Origin: Candidatus Anoxychlamydiales bacterium
Lineage (GTDB): Bacteria > Chlamydiota > Chlamydiia > Chlamydiales > SM23-39
Length of the DNA: 14,312 nucleotides
Assembly: GCA_011064865.1 (NCBI GenBank)
Contig: JAAKFX010000034.1
Coordinates: forward strand, 1-14,312
Direction: 5' to 3'
The notes beneath the pieces are model-generated. The model searched no databases and was not told where the DNA came from. It saw only the letters and a list, made by a program, of their open reading frames with translations. Position numbers and translations under genes: made by a program. Of the stretch, positions 10,992 to 14,312 are shown in pieces (within the stretch, counting starts at the first letter, position 1; each line of letters begins with the position of its first letter).

Positions 10992-13925
10992 ATGTCATTT
11001 AAAGTTCGTGAGCAAATTAATAATTTCACAGTTACTAAATATCAAAAAATTGACGAAATAAAAGTTGAATTAATAGAACTTACCCACAATACCTTAGGAA
11101 CCCAAGTAATTAAAATCAAAAATGATGACGATGAAAATTTATTTTGTTTATCATTTAAAACATGGCCAAAAGACTCCAGTGGGGCTCCTCATATTTTAGA
11201 ACATACAGTACTTTGTGGATCTGATAAATACCCGATAAAAGACCCTTTTTTTTCAATGTTAAAAAGAAGTTTAAATACTTTTATGAACGCTATGACAGGC
11301 TCTGATTTTACTTGTTATCCAGCCTCTAGCTTAGTAGAAAAAGATTTTTATAATCTTTTCGAAGTTTATATAGATGCAGTTTTTCATCCAAAATTAGAAA
11401 GGCTTAGTTTTTTGCAAGAAGGACATAGACTTGAGTTTTCAGATCCTGAAGATGCCAGCTCTAATTTGATTTACAAAGGTATAGTTTATAATGAAATGAA
11501 AGGCTCTATGGCAAATCCTGATAGTATATTATATCATAAGATGTTAGAAAATCTCACACCAGATTTAACATATGCAAACAATTCGGGAGGAGAGCCTAAA
11601 GATATCCCAAATTTAACATATGAAGATTTAAAAAAATTTCATAAAACTTATTATCATCCATCTAGATGTTTAATGTTTTTATATGGCAATTTAGATCTTC
11701 AAAAGCAGCTTGAATTTATTGAAAAAAATGCATTAAAAGATGTAGAAAAAAAAGAGGCTACCGCTCAAATAGAAAAGCAAAAACGTTTTTCTTCTGCTAA
11801 AAAAGTCGTAGATAAATATCCGATCAATGAAGATGAGTCAACTGAAAAAAAGAGTATGATTGCATTTGGATTTTTAACGTGTCCAATTGAAGATCAAATA
11901 GATCTTCATGCTTTGATGCTTTTAGACAATATTTTAATGGGGACAGATGGTTCAGTATTAAAACTCTCACTTCTAAAGTCAAATCTCTGCACTCAAGTAG
12001 AGAGCTTATTTGATACTGAAATGAAAGAAGCTCCATATATAATAATTTGTAAAGGCTGCAGTCCGGAAGATAAAGATGCTATTTTTCAAGTTATAAAATC
12101 TACTTTAAATAAAGTAATCGAAACAAAAATTCCTAAACAAATTATTGATGCAGCGCTTCATCAATTAGAATTTTCTAGAACAAAGATAGCATCTGATATG
12201 GGTCCATATGGCCTTATACTATTTTTTAGATCGGCATTAGCTAAACAACATGGAGTAGAGCCTGAAAATGCATTAGTAATACATACTCTTTTCAAAACTC
12301 TAGCTGAAAAATTAAAAGATGAAAATTATCTTCCAAGCCTTATAAAAAAATATATTTTAGATAATCCTCATATGGTGGAGCTAACCTTGAATCCTGACAA
12401 TCACTATATGGCTAAACTCTCTTTAGAAGAGCGAGAAAAATTAGATAAAATTCAAGAGAACCTAAATCCAACTCAAATAGAACAAATATTAAAAGACAGT
12501 TTAGCTCTAAAAGAGTTTCAAAAAAAACAAGAAGGACTCTCTATTGAATGTCTCCCAAAAATCGAAATAAAAGATGTCCCTAAAAAAAACAAACTATATC
12601 CATTAAATATTGAAGATATTAAGGGCAATAAAGTCTATCATCACTCAGTTTTCACAAATGAAATTATCTATGTTGATCTATTATTTGATCTACCAAAATT
12701 GACACTAGATGAGCTTATATTACTATCACTTTTTGCATCTTTGATAACAGATATTGGCGCAGCTAATAGAAACTACGTAGAAAATTTAGAATATATCCAA
12801 GCATATACTGGAGGAATAAGCGCATACGTAGCTTTAAATGTTCAAGCTGATAATTTTGATAATTTTATTCCATCAATTGGAATTAGAGGCCAAGCTTTAT
12901 ACAGAAATACTGATAAATTATTTTCGTTAATAAAAGATATAATCACAGAACCAGATTTTTCTGATAAAACTAGAATTAAAGAAATCTTGCTTCAACAATA
13001 CACATATTTAGAAAATTCTATCGTGCAAGGTTCAATGAGATATGCCTCAATGTTATCTTCTAGCTCTTTTACAAAGCCCTCTTTTATATCATCGAAATTA
13101 AATGGAATAGATTACTTATACCGTCTAAGAGTTTTAATTAAAGATTTAGATAAAAATCTACCTTCTTTAATTGAAAGTCTAAAAAATTTAAAAGATAAAG
13201 TATTTTTAACGAACAAAGAGGATCTAGTAATAAGTTCTTGTGATAATGGCTATAAAAATCTAAAAACTAATAATTTTTACGGTATTTTTGATTTAGATTT
13301 AAAAAAAGCTAAGCTTTTTGAATCAGGCTTCGATATTGAAAAGATAGGCTCTAGTGCAAATATAATATCATCTCCTGTTGCATTTACGGCCTCTTCATAT
13401 AAAACCATAGGATTTTTACATGAAGACTCTCCATTTTTGCTGCTTGCAAGCAATCTTTTTAGAAACAAAACTCTTCATAAAAAAATAAGAGAAGAAGGTG
13501 GCGCTTATGGATCTGGAGCTAAATATTCACCATCTTCTGGACTAATTACTTTTAATGGTTTTAGAGATCCTCACATAACCTCTACTTTGGATGCTTTTAA
13601 ATTATCTATACAAGAGATAGCAAAAGGTAATTTTGATGTATCTGATATTGATGAAGCAAAACTAGGAGCAATCCAAAACACAGATGTACCAATATCTCCA
13701 GGTTCCAGAGCTTTTACAGCATATAGTTGGATAAAAGCTAATAAAACTGATGAGAGGAGACAGAAATTTAGAGATAAAGTTTTAAATGCTACGAAAGAAG
13801 ATATTGTAAATTCCGTAAAAACCCATTTATTAAATCAAATGGATAAAAATGTTACTATCTCGTTTTGCTCTAAAGAATTACTAGATAAAGAAAAAGCAGA
13901 TTTAGAAGTTATAAATAATAGATAG
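10992..13925 (+). CDS. M16C insulinase-family zinc metalloprotease (PreP-like), 977 aa
   Basis: This is a full-length M16C peptidase, the clamshell type (PreP, CT824-like in Chlamydia) that digests short unfolded peptides inside a closed chamber. The inverted zinc motif HILEH gives His67, Glu70 (catalytic) and His71; the distal zinc ligand is Glu168 in GIVYNEMKG. The C-terminal substrate-binding motif is seen as KIREEGGAYGSG (near residues 830-841). N-terminal halves DSSGAPHILEHTVLCGSDKYP and ALNTFMNAMTGSDFTCYP-like segments are typical of the family. No signal peptide is visible, so it is probably cytoplasmic, although some relatives are exported. The ATG has AGGA six bases upstream, inside a hairpin edge. 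It lies on the strand opposite to rmuC and pssA, whereas I recall all three as neighbours in Chlamydia. Confidence 0.95.
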   Translation: MSFKVREQINNFTVTKYQKIDEIKVELIELTHNTLGTQVIKIKNDDDENLFCLSFKTWPKDSSGAPHILEHTVLCGSDKYPIKDPFFSMLKRSLNTFMNAMTGSDFTCYPASSLVEKDFYNLFEVYIDAVFHPKLERLSFLQEGHRLEFSDPEDASSNLIYKGIVYNEMKGSMANPDSILYHKMLENLTPDLTYANNSGGEPKDIPNLTYEDLKKFHKTYYHPSRCLMFLYGNLDLQKQLEFIEKNALKDVEKKEATAQIEKQKRFSSAKKVVDKYPINEDESTEKKSMIAFGFLTCPIEDQIDLHALMLLDNILMGTDGSVLKLSLLKSNLCTQVESLFDTEMKEAPYIIICKGCSPEDKDAIFQVIKSTLNKVIETKIPKQIIDAALHQLEFSRTKIASDMGPYGLILFFRSALAKQHGVEPENALVIHTLFKTLAEKLKDENYLPSLIKKYILDNPHMVELTLNPDNHYMAKLSLEEREKLDKIQENLNPTQIEQILKDSLALKEFQKKQEGLSIECLPKIEIKDVPKKNKLYPLNIEDIKGNKVYHHSVFTNEIIYVDLLFDLPKLTLDELILLSLFASLITDIGAANRNYVENLEYIQAYTGGISAYVALNVQADNFDNFIPSIGIRGQALYRNTDKLFSLIKDIITEPDFSDKTRIKEILLQQYTYLENSIVQGSMRYASMLSSSSFTKPSFISSKLNGIDYLYRLRVLIKDLDKNLPSLIESLKNLKDKVFLTNKEDLVISSCDNGYKNLKTNNFYGIFDLDLKKAKLFESGFDIEKIGSSANIISSPVAFTASSYKTIGFLHEDSPFLLLASNLFRNKTLHKKIREEGGAYGSGAKYSPSSGLITFNGFRDPHITSTLDAFKLSIQEIAKGNFDVSDIDEAKLGAIQNTDVPISPGSRAFTAYSWIKANKTDERRQKFRDKVLNATKEDIVNSVKTHLLNQMDKNVTISFCSKELLDKEKADLEVINNR

Positions 13926-13927
13926 AA

Positions 13928-13965
13928 ACCATCTATGATGGTACCATCTACGATGGTTTTATTTT
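13928..13965. terminator. Tandem-hairpin terminator after protease, convergent region
   Basis: Two 15-bp direct repeats, ACCATCTATGATGGT (13928-13942) and ACCATCTACGATGGT (13943-13957), are each self-complementary (CCATC, three bases, GATGG). TTTATTTT follows. They can form two small hairpins or one longer stem with an internal loop. The stretch lies between the protease stop and the opposing gene's stop at 13964, so it may serve both directions. Confidence 0.7.
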
Positions 13966-14299
13966 AAAAATCCATAAAATAAGGATCTGGTCTTTTTCCA
14001 ATTTCATAAACAGCATAAAATAACGGAGCTACAAAGGCTCCTACAGCAGCTCCTGTAATAGCCATTGTTTTTACTGCGCTCATATCATCTTCTTTTTGTG
14101 CAGCTAAAGTCAGAGCTGTGATTGAAGTAAAAAAAAGAGCACAATTAAAAGCTCCTAAAAATGATATAAACATTGCTTTGCCCACTTGATTTGCTAATTT
14201 TTTTGCAGTGTATTCATAAGACTGCTCTTGAGCTTCTTCATCTAAATTATTTGAAAGTAATGCACTGGATGGATTTATCATTTCTGTTGATTGAGTCAT
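13964..14299 (-). CDS. Small two-helix membrane protein, possible Inc-like, 111 aa
   Basis: I do not recognise the family. A polar N-terminus (1-40, including a Glu-rich DEEAQEQSYEY) is followed by two hydrophobic helices, about 42-67 and 78-100, joined by a short charged loop (QKEDDMSAVK), and a short tail (GKRPDPYFMDF). Two helices with a tight hairpin turn and no signal peptide is the bilobed pattern of chlamydial inclusion-membrane (Inc) proteins, which are type III secreted; many unrelated small membrane proteins also look like this. The ATG at 14299 has GAGGA close upstream. The gene is complete; its promoter lies beyond the window. Confidence 0.65.
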   Translation of the reverse strand: MTQSTEMINPSSALLSNNLDEEAQEQSYEYTAKKLANQVGKAMFISFLGAFNCALFFTSITALTLAAQKEDDMSAVKTMAITGAAVGAFVAPLFYAVYEIGKRPDPYFMDF

Positions 14300-14312
14300 T
14301 GTTCCTCTTGCT

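Noticed and set aside
1..14312. tRNA, rRNA or CRISPR arrays
   Set aside because: I found no cloverleaf-like or rRNA-like segment and no regularly spaced repeats on either strand.

Overview
The window looks like chromosome from a member of the Chlamydiota, probably one of the AT-rich environmental or arthropod lineages rather than Chlamydia itself. The gene content points there: a PIN-PhoH ATPase next to a SWIM zinc-finger gene and a secreted SH3b protein; pssA and rmuC close to an M16C insulinase-type protease; a Lys/Arg-rich histone-like protein; and a small two-helix membrane protein of Inc-like shape. From memory, C. trachomatis has the same two neighbourhoods (around CT015-CT017 and CT824-CT826). 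Hand-counted G+C is about 30% in 240 bases of phoH, and intergenic DNA is poorer still. This assignment is inference, since no database was searched.

Layout. 1-1303: a DMT-family transporter (- strand) of higher G+C (about 41% over a counted 240 bases) between perfect 59-bp inverted repeats, so probably acquired or rearranged DNA. 1288-2086: an exported-looking SAM methyltransferase gene (- strand), frameshifted at an A8 run; its stop codon lies inside the right repeat. 2254-2994: a beta-carbonic anhydrase (+) convergent with a 50-residue basic protein (-). 3286-4841: a 75-residue orphan (+) convergent with phoH (-). 4842-5149: the phoH/SWIM divergent region, with a CIRCE-like operator beside a strong extended -10 promoter. 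5150-7122: SWIM zinc-finger gene, SH3b protein gene and a clear intrinsic terminator. 7150-9791: a - strand operon pssA > rmuC > pentapeptide-repeat gene. 9931-10919: three small + strand genes, namely a helical coiled-coil protein, a very acidic 50-mer with a well-formed promoter and palindrome, and a histone-like protein. 10951-13925: the M16C protease, whose start codon directly follows a terminator-shaped hairpin. 13964-14299: a small membrane protein (-).

How the genes work together. Most of the window is housekeeping: phosphatidylserine synthesis for membrane lipid, recombination-linked RmuC, RNA-linked PhoH, peptide clearance by the protease, envelope SH3b protein, and CO2/bicarbonate exchange. 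The unusual parts are the inverted-repeat transporter island abutting a broken secreted methyltransferase gene, the CIRCE-like site upstream of a non-chaperone gene, and hairpins that overlap the ribosome-binding sites of two genes.
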